Source of the DNA: Bradyrhizobium sp. AZCC 1693
Lineage (GTDB): Bacteria; Pseudomonadota; Alphaproteobacteria; Rhizobiales; Xanthobacteraceae
Assembly: GCF_036924745.1 (NCBI RefSeq)
Contig: NZ_JAZHSD010000001.1
Coordinates: forward strand, 1,798,001 to 1,862,000
Direction: 5' to 3'
Length of the DNA stretch: 64,000 nt
The notes under the pieces were generated by a model that worked only from the letters and a program-made list of their open reading frames with translations, was not told where the DNA came from and searched no databases. The number at the start of each line of letters is the position of its first letter. Position 1 is the first letter of the stretch. This document shows positions 34,010 to 42,774 of the stretch, in pieces. Made by a program: the position numbers and the translations under genes.

Positions 34010-34953
34010 GCGCGCACCCGCCTTGCCAGCCATTTCGACGCGGTGGGCACGATGCCGTCGCGCATGAAGATCATCGACACAATGATGATCAGGCCGAGCA
34101 GCACATGCTCATACTCCTGGAACACCGTCAGCACCTGCGGCAGCGTGATCAGGACAGCGGCGCCGATGATACTGCCGACCACCGAGCCGAGCCCGCCCAG
34201 CACCACCATGGTGACGAGCTCGACCGAGTGCAGGAAGCCGGCCTGATCCGGATTGATGAAGCCGTTCATCATCGCGAGCATGGAACCCGCCAGCGACGCA
34301 TAGACCGCCGCAATGACGAAGGCCTGTAGCTTGAAGCGGGCGACGTCGATGCCGGCGACGCGCGCGGCGACTTCGCTATCGTGCAAAGCGCGAAAGGCGC
34401 GGCCGGTCGGCGTCTCGCCGAGATTGAGTGCGATCCAGGTGCCGACGACCAGCACGCTGCCGGAGATCCAGTACCAGGTGCTCGATCCACTGGCGCGCCA
34501 TCCGAACAGCGACAATTTTGCCACCGACATGCCGTCCGGCCCGCCGGTCCAGCGGCTTTCGGTGGTGATCACCAGCGCCACCAGCACGCCGAGGCCGAGC
34601 GTCGCGATCGCGAGGTAATGCCCTTTCAGGCGCAGGATCGGACGGCCGACGAGCCAGGCCGACGCTGCCGAGATCACCGCGCCGATGAGCAGCGCACCCC
34701 ACGACGGCAGGCCGAGATGCGCCGGCCCGATCGCGACCGCATAGGCACCGATGCCGAAGAACCCGGCATGGCCGAGGCTGACCTGGCCCGCCTGCCCCAT
34801 CAGGATGTTGAGGCCGATAGCCGCGAACGCCGACACCCACACCAGCGATGCGACGCGAAAGTAATAGCTGGACGGAAACAGCAGCGGCAGCACGATCACG
34901 ATCGCGGCCAGCACGATCAGCGTCACACTGCGATGGCCGAACCATGCCGGCAT
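34006..34953 (-). CDS. Branched-chain amino acid-type ABC permease, LivM family (unit D)
   Basis: 315 residues with LivM hallmarks: GQAGQVSLGHAGFFGIGAYA near residues 53-72, LHDSEVAARVAGIDVARFK, and VVLGGLGSVVGSIIGAA near 252-268. Its start overlaps the livH stop by one base and its end overlaps livG by 4. Canonical in every visible feature, closer to classic LivM than the unit B and C forms. Confidence 0.88.
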   Translation of the reverse strand: MPAWFGHRSVTLIVLAAIVIVLPLLFPSSYYFRVASLVWVSAFAAIGLNILMGQAGQVSLGHAGFFGIGAYAVAIGPAHLGLPSWGALLIGAVISAASAWLVGRPILRLKGHYLAIATLGLGVLVALVITTESRWTGGPDGMSVAKLSLFGWRASGSSTWYWISGSVLVVGTWIALNLGETPTGRAFRALHDSEVAARVAGIDVARFKLQAFVIAAVYASLAGSMLAMMNGFINPDQAGFLHSVELVTMVVLGGLGSVVGSIIGAAVLITLPQVLTVFQEYEHVLLGLIIIVSMIFMRDGIVPTASKWLARRVRA

Positions 34954-35825
34954 CAGACCCTCTCCACCACGCGCCGCCCGAACAGGCCTTGCGGCATGGC
35001 GAACAGCACGACGAGAATGACGATGAAGGCGAACGCATCCTTGTAGGTCGAGCTGATGTAGCCTGCCCCGAACGCCTCGAGCAGGCCGAGCAGGAGCCCG
35101 CCCGCCACCGCGCCGAGCGGATTGCCCATGCCGCCGAGCATCGCCGCAGCAAAACCTTTCAGCGCGAGCAGTGTACCGACGTCATAGCTCGTCAGGGTGA
35201 TCGGCGTGATCAGGATGCCGGCGATGGCGCCGATGGCCGCCGATCCGCCGAACGCCAAGGCCATCACCGTTGCGGTGTTGATCCCGACGAGGCGCGCCGC
35301 CAGCCGGTTCGCCGCGGTGGCGAGCACCGCCTTGCCGAGCACAGTGCGTTCAAGAAACGCGTACAGCAACAAGACGATCACCGCGGTGCCGCCGAGCACC
35401 CAGAAACTCTGCGGCTGCACCGCGGCGCCGAACAGATTGACCGGCGTGTCGCCGGAGAACGACGGCAGCTTGTGGAATTGCTTGTCGAAAAGGATCTGCG
35501 CCGCGCCGCGCAGCAGGATCGAAGCGCCGATGGTGATGATGATCAAAGTGACGGCGGAGGCGCCGCGCGCCGGCTCGATCGCAAGCCAATACAGCAGAAG
35601 TCCGACGGCAACGGCGGCGACAACTGCAATGAGCGCCGCGAGCGGCAGCGGAACGCCGGCGGCGGTAACAAACACCGTCACCATGCCGCCCAGCATGACG
35701 AACTCACCCTGCGCAAAATTCACTACGTCGGAGGCGTTGTAGACCAGCGTGAAGCCGAGCGCGACCAGCGCATAGACCGCGCCCACGGTCAGCCCCGACA
35801 TCAGGAATTGGAAAAATTCGGCCAT
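34953..35825 (-). CDS. Branched-chain amino acid-type ABC permease, LivH family (unit D)
   Basis: 290 residues from the ATG at 35823-35825; a longer frame to 35876 runs into the repeat region and is rejected. LivH signs are GAVYALVALGFTLVYNASDV near residues 17-36, VNFAQGEFVMLGG, and AAMLGGMGNPLGAVAGGL near 237-254. It forms the channel with 34006-34953. It is separated from its binding-protein gene by 291 bases that hold three palindromic repeats. Confidence 0.88.
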   Translation of the reverse strand: MAEFFQFLMSGLTVGAVYALVALGFTLVYNASDVVNFAQGEFVMLGGMVTVFVTAAGVPLPLAALIAVVAAVAVGLLLYWLAIEPARGASAVTLIIITIGASILLRGAAQILFDKQFHKLPSFSGDTPVNLFGAAVQPQSFWVLGGTAVIVLLLYAFLERTVLGKAVLATAANRLAARLVGINTATVMALAFGGSAAIGAIAGILITPITLTSYDVGTLLALKGFAAAMLGGMGNPLGAVAGGLLLGLLEAFGAGYISSTYKDAFAFIVILVVLFAMPQGLFGRRVVERV

Positions 35826-35870
35826 GACCCTCAGCGGCTCGCGTTGCCGCGCGTTCAAGCATTGCGGTGG

Positions 35871-35913
35871 CCTCATCCTTCGAGACGGCGCTTCGCGCCT
35901 CCTCAGGATGAGG
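35871..35913. repeat. Palindromic intergenic repeat, CCTCATCCT type
   Basis: CCTCATCCT (35871-35879) and AGGATGAGG (35905-35913) form the outer stem and GGCGC/GCGCC (35887-35891, 35895-35899) the inner stem. From memory, elements with these stems are abundant intergenic repeats in Bradyrhizobium and Rhodopseudomonas genomes. It lies between the binding-protein and permease genes of unit D. Confidence 0.65.
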
Positions 35914-35937
35914 GTCTGGTGTCATATTTTCTGCGTC

Positions 35938-35960
35938 ATACGCGGGCTTGCCCCGCGTAT
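35938..35960. repeat. Perfect 9-bp palindromic repeat ATACGCGGG / CCCGCGTAT
   Basis: ATACGCGGG (35938-35946) and CCCGCGTAT (35952-35960) are perfect inverted repeats around a 5-base loop. It is the second of three palindromic elements in the 35826-36116 gap and resembles a common short hairpin repeat of the same bacterial group. Confidence 0.55.
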
Positions 35961-36035
35961 CCATTTCTTGCAGCGCGCATCTATCTCCTTGAATAAAGAT
36001 GGATTGCCGGATCAAGTGCAGCGCGCTCCCTCTTC

Positions 36036-36082
36036 CCTCATGGTGAGGCGCGCGGCGCAGTCGCGCGTCTCGAACCATGAGG
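36036..36082. repeat. Palindromic intergenic repeat, CCTCATGGT type
   Basis: CCTCATGGT (36036-36044) and ACCATGAGG (36074-36082) form the outer stem, with GAGGCGCGC (36045-36053) nearly complementary to GCGCGTCTC (36063-36071) inside. Third palindrome of the gap between the unit D binding protein and permease genes. It could act as an mRNA-protecting structure at the 3' end of the binding-protein gene. Confidence 0.6.
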
Positions 36083-36116
36083 CCGTTAGCCCTGGAGTCT
36101 CGAACGCGATCATGCC

Positions 36117-37283
36117 TCAGGTCCCCGGCGCCAGCAGGCTCCAGTCGCCGCCCTTGATTTCGAGCGTGCGGAACGCCGAGAGATCGAGCCCGAGGTGGTC
36201 GGTAGGCGACATGTTAACCACGCCGCCGGTGCCGACAAACCCCTTGGTCTTCTCGATTTCGTCGCGCAGCTTTTTCGGGTCGGTCGAATTCGCCCGCTTC
36301 ATGGCCTCGACCAGGATGAAGAGGCCGTCATAGGCATGGCCGCCGAAGGTCGAGACCGGCTGCTTCGTGGTGTCTTCATAGGTCTTCTTATAGTCGACCA
36401 CGACCTTCTTCTGCGGATCGCTGTCCGGCAGCTTGTCACCGACAAGCAGCGCTGCCGCCGGCAGGCGCACGCCTTCCGCCGCCGGGCCTGCGAGCTCGAT
36501 GAAGCTCTTCGAGGCCACGCCATGGCTTTGATAGAGCGGCGTCGCGGTCATGCCGAGCTGGGCGTAGTTGCGGGTCACGATCGCCGGGCCCTGGCCGAAG
36601 CCGGCATTGACCACCGCCTGGATCCCGGCGGTGTTCTTGATCTTGGTCAGCTGCGCGGTCATGTCGCTGTCGCGCGGACCGTAGGTCTCTTCGGTGATGA
36701 TCTGGATGCCGTAGTTCGGCGCCACCTTGGTGCACTGCGCCCGCATCGACGTGCTAAAGCCTTCAGTGCCGGAGATCATGGCGATCTTCGTCAGGTTGCG
36801 CTGCTTCAGGTTCTCGAAGATTTTTTCGCAAGCCATCCTGTCGGTGTGCGGCGTCTTGAAGACATACTTGCGGACCGGCTCGATGATTTCGATCGCGCCG
36901 CCCAGCGAAATGAGCGGCACCTGCGCTTCCTCGAACACCGGAATCATCGCCATGGTGGTGCCGGTGGTCGATCCGCCCACCATCGCCACGACCTTGTCGT
37001 CCTCGATCAGCCGGGTGGCAAAGGTGCGTGCCTTGTTGGCGTCGCCGCCGTCGTCATAGATCACGAGCTCGATCTTCTTGCCGCCGACGCCGCCGGTGCT
37101 GTTGATCTTGTCGACGTACATCCGCAGCGTCTTGTCCTCCGGCTCGCCGAGGAACGAGGCCGGGCCGGTGATCGAGAGGATCGAACCGATCTTGATGGTC
37201 TGCTGCGCAAATGCGGGAAGGCACAGCGCCAGGCCGAGCGCGCCGGCCCCAACAAGACGTTTCACGGCTGAGAGTGGTGTCAT
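36117..37283 (-). CDS. Periplasmic substrate-binding protein of Liv-type ABC transporter (unit D)
   Basis: 388 residues from the ATG at 37281-37283, preceded by AGGAGG. A Sec signal peptide ends LPAFAQ near residue 27. The mature part is a LivJ-class type I binding protein: TIKIGSILSITGPASFLGEP, VIYDDGGDANKARTFATRLI, MVGGSTTGTTMA near residue 97. It heads the minus-strand operon down to 32530. The ligand is unknown; no catabolic gene lies beside it to give a hint. Confidence 0.9.
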   Translation of the reverse strand: MTPLSAVKRLVGAGALGLALCLPAFAQQTIKIGSILSITGPASFLGEPEDKTLRMYVDKINSTGGVGGKKIELVIYDDGGDANKARTFATRLIEDDKVVAMVGGSTTGTTMAMIPVFEEAQVPLISLGGAIEIIEPVRKYVFKTPHTDRMACEKIFENLKQRNLTKIAMISGTEGFSTSMRAQCTKVAPNYGIQIITEETYGPRDSDMTAQLTKIKNTAGIQAVVNAGFGQGPAIVTRNYAQLGMTATPLYQSHGVASKSFIELAGPAAEGVRLPAAALLVGDKLPDSDPQKKVVVDYKKTYEDTTKQPVSTFGGHAYDGLFILVEAMKRANSTDPKKLRDEIEKTKGFVGTGGVVNMSPTDHLGLDLSAFRTLEIKGGDWSLLAPGT

Positions 37284-37744
37284 GAGTTCCTCCTGGTTTC
37301 GGGGTGCTCGTTTTTGCAGAGGGCTTGCCCGGCGCATCCATTCGAGGGATGAGCGGCTTCCCTCCTCAATATATTCGACCGAACGGATCAGCGCCGTCAG
37401 AAACTATCACGGTGGGCGGACGTATTTCCTTATGTCAACGGCGGCCTGTTCGCCGGCAGCTCAGGATGTCCGCGCTTCAGTCGCATCGCCGGCTTCATTC
37501 CCACCCGCAACTGAATTCACGAAAGCGATATATTCATTTTACCACCGCGCGCGGTGCGCGCGAAGTGCCGACTCGATTGCACCTGCCCGGAGACGAGCTA
37601 TTCAGGCGACGAACGACGCAGGTGCACCGCGCACACTGCGGCGCAGCAATTCATGAACTCATTAGTGAAGTCAGTGGTTCGAGCTGAGCGCTGGCTGTCC
37701 CTGTCGGAAATAAAGGCTCACCTATCACTACACGAACCAAGAAA
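37284..37744. other. Upstream region of unit D without a recognised gene
   Basis: About 460 bases containing the presumed promoter of the unit D operon near 37300-37400. Short frames here have no ribosome site and no recognisable family pattern. The right part grades into the transposase remnant at 37745-38066. Confidence 0.35.
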
Positions 37745-38066
37745 ATGGGATTGGTCCTGCGCCGCTACTGTACCAACGCCTGCCAGAGCTGCGCCCTCAA
37801 GCACGACGGATCACCCGATGAGAGCAGGAACACGTTCCCGAGGCGGTCCAACGCCGGCTCGACGAACATCCGCAGAAGATGCGTCAGCGCCGCGAAACCG
37901 TCGCACCCCTTCGGCAACGATCAAGGCCCGGATGGGAGCGACCCACTTCCTGGTGACGTTGCCCCCGGGTTGCTGCCGAGATGGCCTGCACGTATTGGCC
38001 TACAACCTCACGCGCATCATGAACATCGTGGGCGTCCGACCGCTGCTGGCGGCGATGCGGGCATAG
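37745..38066 (+). mobile_element. Remnant of an IS1182-type transposase gene (3' end, several frameshifts)
   Basis: Three frames in succession give pieces of one transposase C-terminus. RRYCTNACQSCALK starts at about 37760, EAVQRRLDEHPQKMRQRRETV lies in another frame, and the end of the gene is MGATHFL, HVLAYNLTRIMNIVGV and PLLAAMRA before the stop at 38064-38066. This order (zinc-type cysteine cluster, R-R-L-D, G-A-x-HFL, L-AYN-x-x-R) is the IS1182 type. The 5' two thirds are missing. The 38.07-38.35 kb tail holds no gene and may be the decayed element end. Confidence 0.6.
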
Positions 38067-38354
38067 TCGTCGCAGAGCCGATCAAGACGGCTGGAATCTG
38101 CATCAGGAGCCGTTCCAGACAGAAAAGGCCGCCAAACACGGCAAGATGACCAAAGACGGCGCTTCGCTGAAATCGCGAGTCGTCAGTGCTTCTGCCAGGG
38201 CGTTTTCACACAACCAAGACCCCAAGCGGACGCTCCGCGCAACTTAGTGCATACAGTTGGCGTCACCCCTGAGTTGCTCCAATAGCGCCTTGGCTTCCTT
38301 CAGAACCGGCATGTCGAAGCCTTCGGCGAACCCAGCCGTAGATCGGCTACCTGG

Positions 38355-39421
38355 CTATGCTGCCGCGGGTTTCATCTTCCGATTGGCTTCCAGCCTTCGA
38401 TCGACCAGTGCCACTATTGCATCAACGGCGGGGTGCCTCATGCCCTTCTGCTTCGCGGCAAGTTGAACGAGCTTGTCCGCGCGCTCGATATTCGGGGCAC
38501 CGTTGTTCAGGGCGCGGGCGGCAGAGGCGGGACGCGACAGGCTCTCCGCCGCCGCGTACTTTTCGAAAGGCACCAATTCGTCACGCGAGGCACCAATCCT
38601 GACACATACGTCGAGCACGAAATCGTAGATGGAGCGCGACGCTTCCAGATCCGAATGAACGGCCTCCCGGGCGGTCCGCATCCCGTTCTCGGTTATGCAC
38701 CGGTAGTTCCCGGCCATCAGCATGGCCCACTTGGCCAAGGGTACGAAGATCGAGTCATAGAACCGCAACTTCACCGGCAATTGTATCCTGCCCTCGGGAG
38801 CATCGAAGCGCGCAGCATCGATCTCCTTCTCCAACCGCCGCACGATCTCGTTCCCCTTCTCGACATCGAAGCGGGCGACCTTGAAGTTCGTCGGCAGAGT
38901 CACTTGCAGTACGTTGGCCTTTTCGTCCGGCGGCCTTATTGCCTGGGGATCGGGACTGCAGAGCGTCAGGGTAGCGGGGTCAAATTCCTCCCAGACTTCC
39001 GGCGCCGTATAAGCGGGCTTAAGCAGTTCGGAATCTATCCCAGGAACGCGCCTCATATAGGGAAACGGCGGCATGTTCATGATCGACATACACGGCACCC
39101 GCGATGTCGCCACAGCGTTCATAAGCTCCCGCACTCCGGGCGATCCATATTGGGGCTCCTGCATCGCAAGGCCGATGAGATCATATTCGCGAGGGTCGAC
39201 GTCCGTCGCTCCCGCCGCCGACACTCGGCCGGGCATCTTGCGAGCTCGATGGGTTCGCTCCAGCCGCGGATCGGAATCCGAACACGAAACCCTTCGGAAT
39301 TGATCAGATCTGCCTCGGCCGGAAGACAGACAAGTTTCACCGAATGCGCGCCGAGCAGAATCTTCGACGCGAGCAACGAACCGTATGAAGCGCCTAGGAT
39401 GAGAATGTTGTATGTCGACAT
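38355..39421 (-). pseudogene. Ketopantoate reductase-like Rossmann-fold oxidoreductase, split by a frameshift
   Basis: The N-terminus (ATG at 39421) reads NILILGASYGSLLASKILLG, a nucleotide-binding motif with G-A-S-Y-G in place of the usual G-x-G-x-x-G, followed by VKLVCLPAEAD. Near 39240 the frame shifts by one base; the rest continues as GATDVDPREYDLIGLAMQEP to the stop at 38355. The continuation is about 300 residues without stops, so only one event separates the parts. Together about 355 residues, near the length of PanE/ApbA-type NAD(P)H-dependent reductases. A rescued frame or sequence error is possible because the downstream frame looks well conserved. Flanked by transposase remnants on both sides. 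Confidence 0.55.
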
Positions 39422-40562
39422 CGTCGGGTTTCCTTTGAGATCTTAGCTCGGGTTTATTGCGGCCTGCTTTGTGCCATCGGCCGGCTCGATGCCACGGGTG
39501 CGGTGACGACAAGCGGCACATCCGGCCGAACCGTGACGACTGCAGCTGCGCCGGCCAACCGGATTCCTAGACCCGAGGCGAACAGTACGGTCCCGTTGGC
39601 GGTTGGATCAACGCGCCAGCCTAACGCCCCTAGAGAAACGACGCCCGCGAAGCCGATACTCATTGATGACGTACGGCTGGTGACGCCTACCCGGGTACGG
39701 ACGACCGTTTTCGACAAGCGCCGAGAGTCCGCGCACGCGATAATCCGGCGTCAAGCAGAGCTCATCCATTTGCTCCGTTCGCGTACTGAGCACAAGCACC
39801 CGAATTTCCGAATGTGCCTACCCCGGAGCTCATCCAAGGATAGTTCTTCGTCAGGTTCGTGTTGGCTTCCGGGGATGGAATAGCTCTTCGACGGACTGTT
39901 TCGGTTCCTTGATTCGAGAGCGGTCCTTGCGATCGTTCTTCTGTGCTTCGAGCTTCTGCAGGAAACGGAAACGCGGCGATCGGGTCGCGTGCCCCGATCG
40001 GCCGTGCTTGGTCATGCCGAAACCCTTTTGGCCGCCATGCGTCATTTGATCACCAACGAAAGCTGTGCGGCTCATTTCTTGCACCGGGAGCCGCCACCGG
40101 GGCCAAGCTTCATGCGGTTCGCCGAAAGCACAATTAGGGGGAAAGGATAGCCCTGATCGTCAAAAGGCGCGAGGCTGGGACTGGTGACTGACCGCCCGGA
40201 ATGGAAGCCGCTGTTGGCCGAGATGGAGGCCAAAGGTGTTCCCCGTACCGTCGCGGACGTGCTCTCGATCGGGTTGATCGTTCGCAGGTGCAACCAATAC
40301 TCAGGCGGGAAGTCGTAGAACGCCACGAGGGCGTCGCGATCCTTGATCGGGCAATCGACGGCCTTCTGGCAGCCCTCCTGCGTCGCGCCATTGATGACCA
40401 GGTGCATTGCGCCTGGTCCGCCAGCCGGGCCGACGCGTTGAAGGCAGTGGTCCAAATTGTCTCAGTACTAAAGGAATGGTTTGACTTGCGACCAAAAGAT
40501 TCGAAAAATCAAGACCCTAAAAGGAAGGCGGGTCAGGTCAACGGCTGAAAGGCCGTCTGTGC
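39422..40562. other. 1.1-kb region of decayed DNA before the dipeptide transporter
   Basis: No intact gene was recognised. A minus-strand piece of an IS256-type transposase (40243-40370) is listed separately. A minus-strand frame at 39851-40084 (77 codons) has a basic, charged product without family resemblance. The promoter for the plus-strand dipeptide operon should lie in about 40450-40560. The region with its neighbour (37.7-40.5 kb) looks like an insertion hot spot. Confidence 0.4.
40243..40370 (-). mobile_element. Fragment of an IS256-type transposase gene
   Basis: The frame reads KAVDCPIKDRDALVAFYDFP, then EYWLHLRTINPIEST and ATVR. This is the IS256 transposase block containing the last catalytic Glu (NPIES). 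The sequence before and after no longer matches the family, so only about 40 codons survive. Terminal repeats are not identifiable. Confidence 0.65.
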
Positions 40563-41588
40563 GTGACCGATGATGAGAGGCGCGAGGTGTCCAGGCTTCT
40601 CGAGATAGACAGTTTGCAAACCTACTTCCTCTCGGCGGCCGGTGTGGTCAAGGCCGTCGACGGTATCAGCTTTGATGTCAATCAGGGCGAAACAATCGCC
40701 GTCGTGGGCGAGTCCGGATGCGGCAAGTCCGTCAGTGCGCTCTCGATCCTGCGGCTGGTCGCCGATCCGCCCGGCCGCATCATTGGTGGCAGCATTCGCT
40801 TCCAGGACAGAGACCTTCTCAAGCTGAGCGATGAGGAAATCCGAAGGGTCCGAGGCAAGGACATTGCCATGGTATTTCAGGAGCCGATGACCTCGCTCAA
40901 TCCAGTACTGACGATCGGGCGACAGCTCACCGAGACCATGGAGCAGCACCTCGACGTGACCCGAGACCAAGCGGTCGCGCGTGCGATCGAGCTGTTGGGC
41001 ATGGTGGGGATATCGGATCCGGAGCGTCGACTCAGGCAGTACCCGCACCACTTCAGTGGTGGCATGCGCCAACGCGTGATGATCGCTATGGCCTTGTGTT
41101 GCGAGCCCAAGCTGATCATTGCCGACGAGCCGACAACTGCGCTCGACGTGACGGTTCAGGCGCAGATTCTCGAGCTGATGAAGGATCTGACGCGGCGTCT
41201 GGGCGTGGCACTGATCATCATCACCCACAATCTTGGTATCGTCGCGCGCTATGCTGACAGGGTCAATGTCATGTACGCGGGCAGGATCATCGAGAGTGGA
41301 ACTGCGCACGACATCTATCACCATCCCCACCATCCATACACGCTGGCGCTGCTGCGTTCGGTGCCGCGCATGGATCAGCCGCGCCGGGCTCGGCTCGATC
41401 CGGTGCAGGGACAGCCGCCCGACCTTTCGCGCCTCGGCCCCGGCTGCTCGTTCCAGCCGCGCTGCGGCTTCGCCGTTGCGCGCTGCGCCAGTCAGTCGCC
41501 TCCATTGGAGCAGGTCGATGGCGGCGATCACCTTGCCGCATGCTGGGAGGCGGGCACGGTGGCACGATCCCTGATGAGGTCGTCATGA
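40563..41588 (+). CDS. Dipeptide/oligopeptide-type ABC transporter ATP-binding protein, DppD/OppD-like
   Basis: 341 residues from a GTG at 40563 (another in-frame GTG lies at 40587). Walker A is GESGCGKSV, the signature [15 protein letters not shown], Walker [14 protein letters not shown], and the switch histidine ITHNLG. The C-terminal oligopeptide domain has the iron-sulfur-type cysteine pattern C-x5-RC-x7-C ending at [15 protein letters not shown] near residue 308. Pairs with the DppF-like product (41585-42682), which it overlaps by 4 bases. First gene of the five-gene plus-strand operon. Confidence 0.88.
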   Translation: MTDDERREVSRLLEIDSLQTYFLSAAGVVKAVDGISFDVNQGETIAVVGESGCGKSVSALSILRLVADPPGRIIGGSIRFQDRDLLKLSDEEIRRVRGKDIAMVFQEPMTSLNPVLTIGRQLTETMEQHLDVTRDQAVARAIELLGMVGISDPERRLRQYPHHFSGGMRQRVMIAMALCCEPKLIIADEPTTALDVTVQAQILELMKDLTRRLGVALIIITHNLGIVARYADRVNVMYAGRIIESGTAHDIYHHPHHPYTLALLRSVPRMDQPRRARLDPVQGQPPDLSRLGPGCSFQPRCGFAVARCASQSPPLEQVDGGDHLAACWEAGTVARSLMRSS

Positions 41589-42682
41589 CCAACTTGGAAT
41601 CAACCGGCGCGGTGCGGCAGAGCGCGGAAGCGGCTGCGCAGGCATCGGCCCTCGCGCAGGACGTCGCGCTCGAGCACAGGCGCCAATCGGAACGGCGCAT
41701 CGCCTCGGCGCCGGCATTGGTCACGATTCGCGACCTGAAAATGCACTTTCCGGTGGCTGAGGGCGCTCTCTTCTCGAGCGTCGTCGCTCACGTGAGGGCT
41801 GTCGACGGAATCAGCTTCACCATCCGCAAAGGAGAGACGCTCGGATTGGTCGGCGAGTCGGGTTGCGGCAAGACGACCACGGGCCGGTGCATCCTGCGGC
41901 TCGAGCATCCGACCGGAGGCGAAATCCTGTTCGACGGCAAGAATCTGGTCGATCTCGATCAGAAATCGATGCGGGCGCTGCGGCAGAAGATCCAGGTCAT
42001 TTTCCAGGATCCTTACAGCTCCCTCAATCCCCGCATGAAGATCGGGGAGATCATTTCCGAGCCGATGAAGGTGCATCGGACCGAGCCGAACAAGGCAGCG
42101 CGCGATGCGCGGGTCACGGAATTGCTCAGCCTGTGTGGCCTGGACCCCAAGTTTGCCGACCGCTATCCCCACGAAATGAGCGGCGGCCAACGCCAGCGCG
42201 TCGGCATCGCACGTGCCCTGTCGGTACGTCCGGAATTCATCATCTGCGACGAGGCGATCTCGGCACTGGATGTGTCGATTCAGGCGCAGATCATCAACCT
42301 GCTGGAGGACCTGCGGGACCAGTTCGGACTGACCTATCTGTTCATCGCGCACGATCTCAGCGTCGTCCGCCACCTGTGCCATCGCGTCGCAGTCATGTAT
42401 CTCGGTAAGATCGTCGAACTGGCGGATTGCGACGAGTTGTACAGCAATCCTCTGCACCCCTATACTCAGGCGCTTCTCGCGGCCGTGCCGGTGCCGGATC
42501 CTGACCTGGAGAAGGCGCGCGCCCACCGGATCGTGAAAGGCGAAGTGCCGAGTCCGATCAATCCGCCGAAGGGATGCGTGTTTCATCCGCGATGCCCGCT
42601 TGCGGTCGACAGCTGTGCGAAGAATGTCCCGGAGTTCAGGGAATTGCGGCCCGGCCATTGGGTGGCTTGTTCCGTGATTTGA
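41585..42682 (+). CDS. Dipeptide/oligopeptide-type ABC transporter ATP-binding protein, DppF/OppF-like
   Basis: 365 residues from the ATG at 41585, which overlaps the previous stop. Walker A is GESGCGKTT, the signature [15 protein letters not shown], Walker [14 protein letters not shown] (Ala where Pro is usual after the Glu), and the H-loop IAHDLS. The C-terminus has the cysteine block [16 protein letters not shown]. An extra 40-residue N-terminal part before the ATPase core is alanine-rich. Cytoplasmic partner of DppD-like 40563-41588. Confidence 0.88.
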   Translation: MTNLESTGAVRQSAEAAAQASALAQDVALEHRRQSERRIASAPALVTIRDLKMHFPVAEGALFSSVVAHVRAVDGISFTIRKGETLGLVGESGCGKTTTGRCILRLEHPTGGEILFDGKNLVDLDQKSMRALRQKIQVIFQDPYSSLNPRMKIGEIISEPMKVHRTEPNKAARDARVTELLSLCGLDPKFADRYPHEMSGGQRQRVGIARALSVRPEFIICDEAISALDVSIQAQIINLLEDLRDQFGLTYLFIAHDLSVVRHLCHRVAVMYLGKIVELADCDELYSNPLHPYTQALLAAVPVPDPDLEKARAHRIVKGEVPSPINPPKGCVFHPRCPLAVDSCAKNVPEFRELRPGHWVACSVI

Positions 42683-42712
42683 AATGAAAGCCCCGTAAGA
42701 AGGCGACCAGGC

Positions 42713-42731
42713 CCGGGGCGTAAGACCCCGG
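42713..42731 (+). promoter_or_regulatory. Stem-loop between dppF-like and binding-protein genes
   Basis: CCGGGG (42713-42718) pairs with CCCCGG (42726-42731) around a 7-base loop. It lies between the ATPase stop (42682) and the binding-protein start (42775), just ahead of the AGGAGGAA ribosome site. It may affect translation of the binding protein. Confidence 0.35.
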
Positions 42732-42774
42732 TCCTTAAAAACCAGGAGGAATAGGTTCCAGAGGAGGAAAGGTC

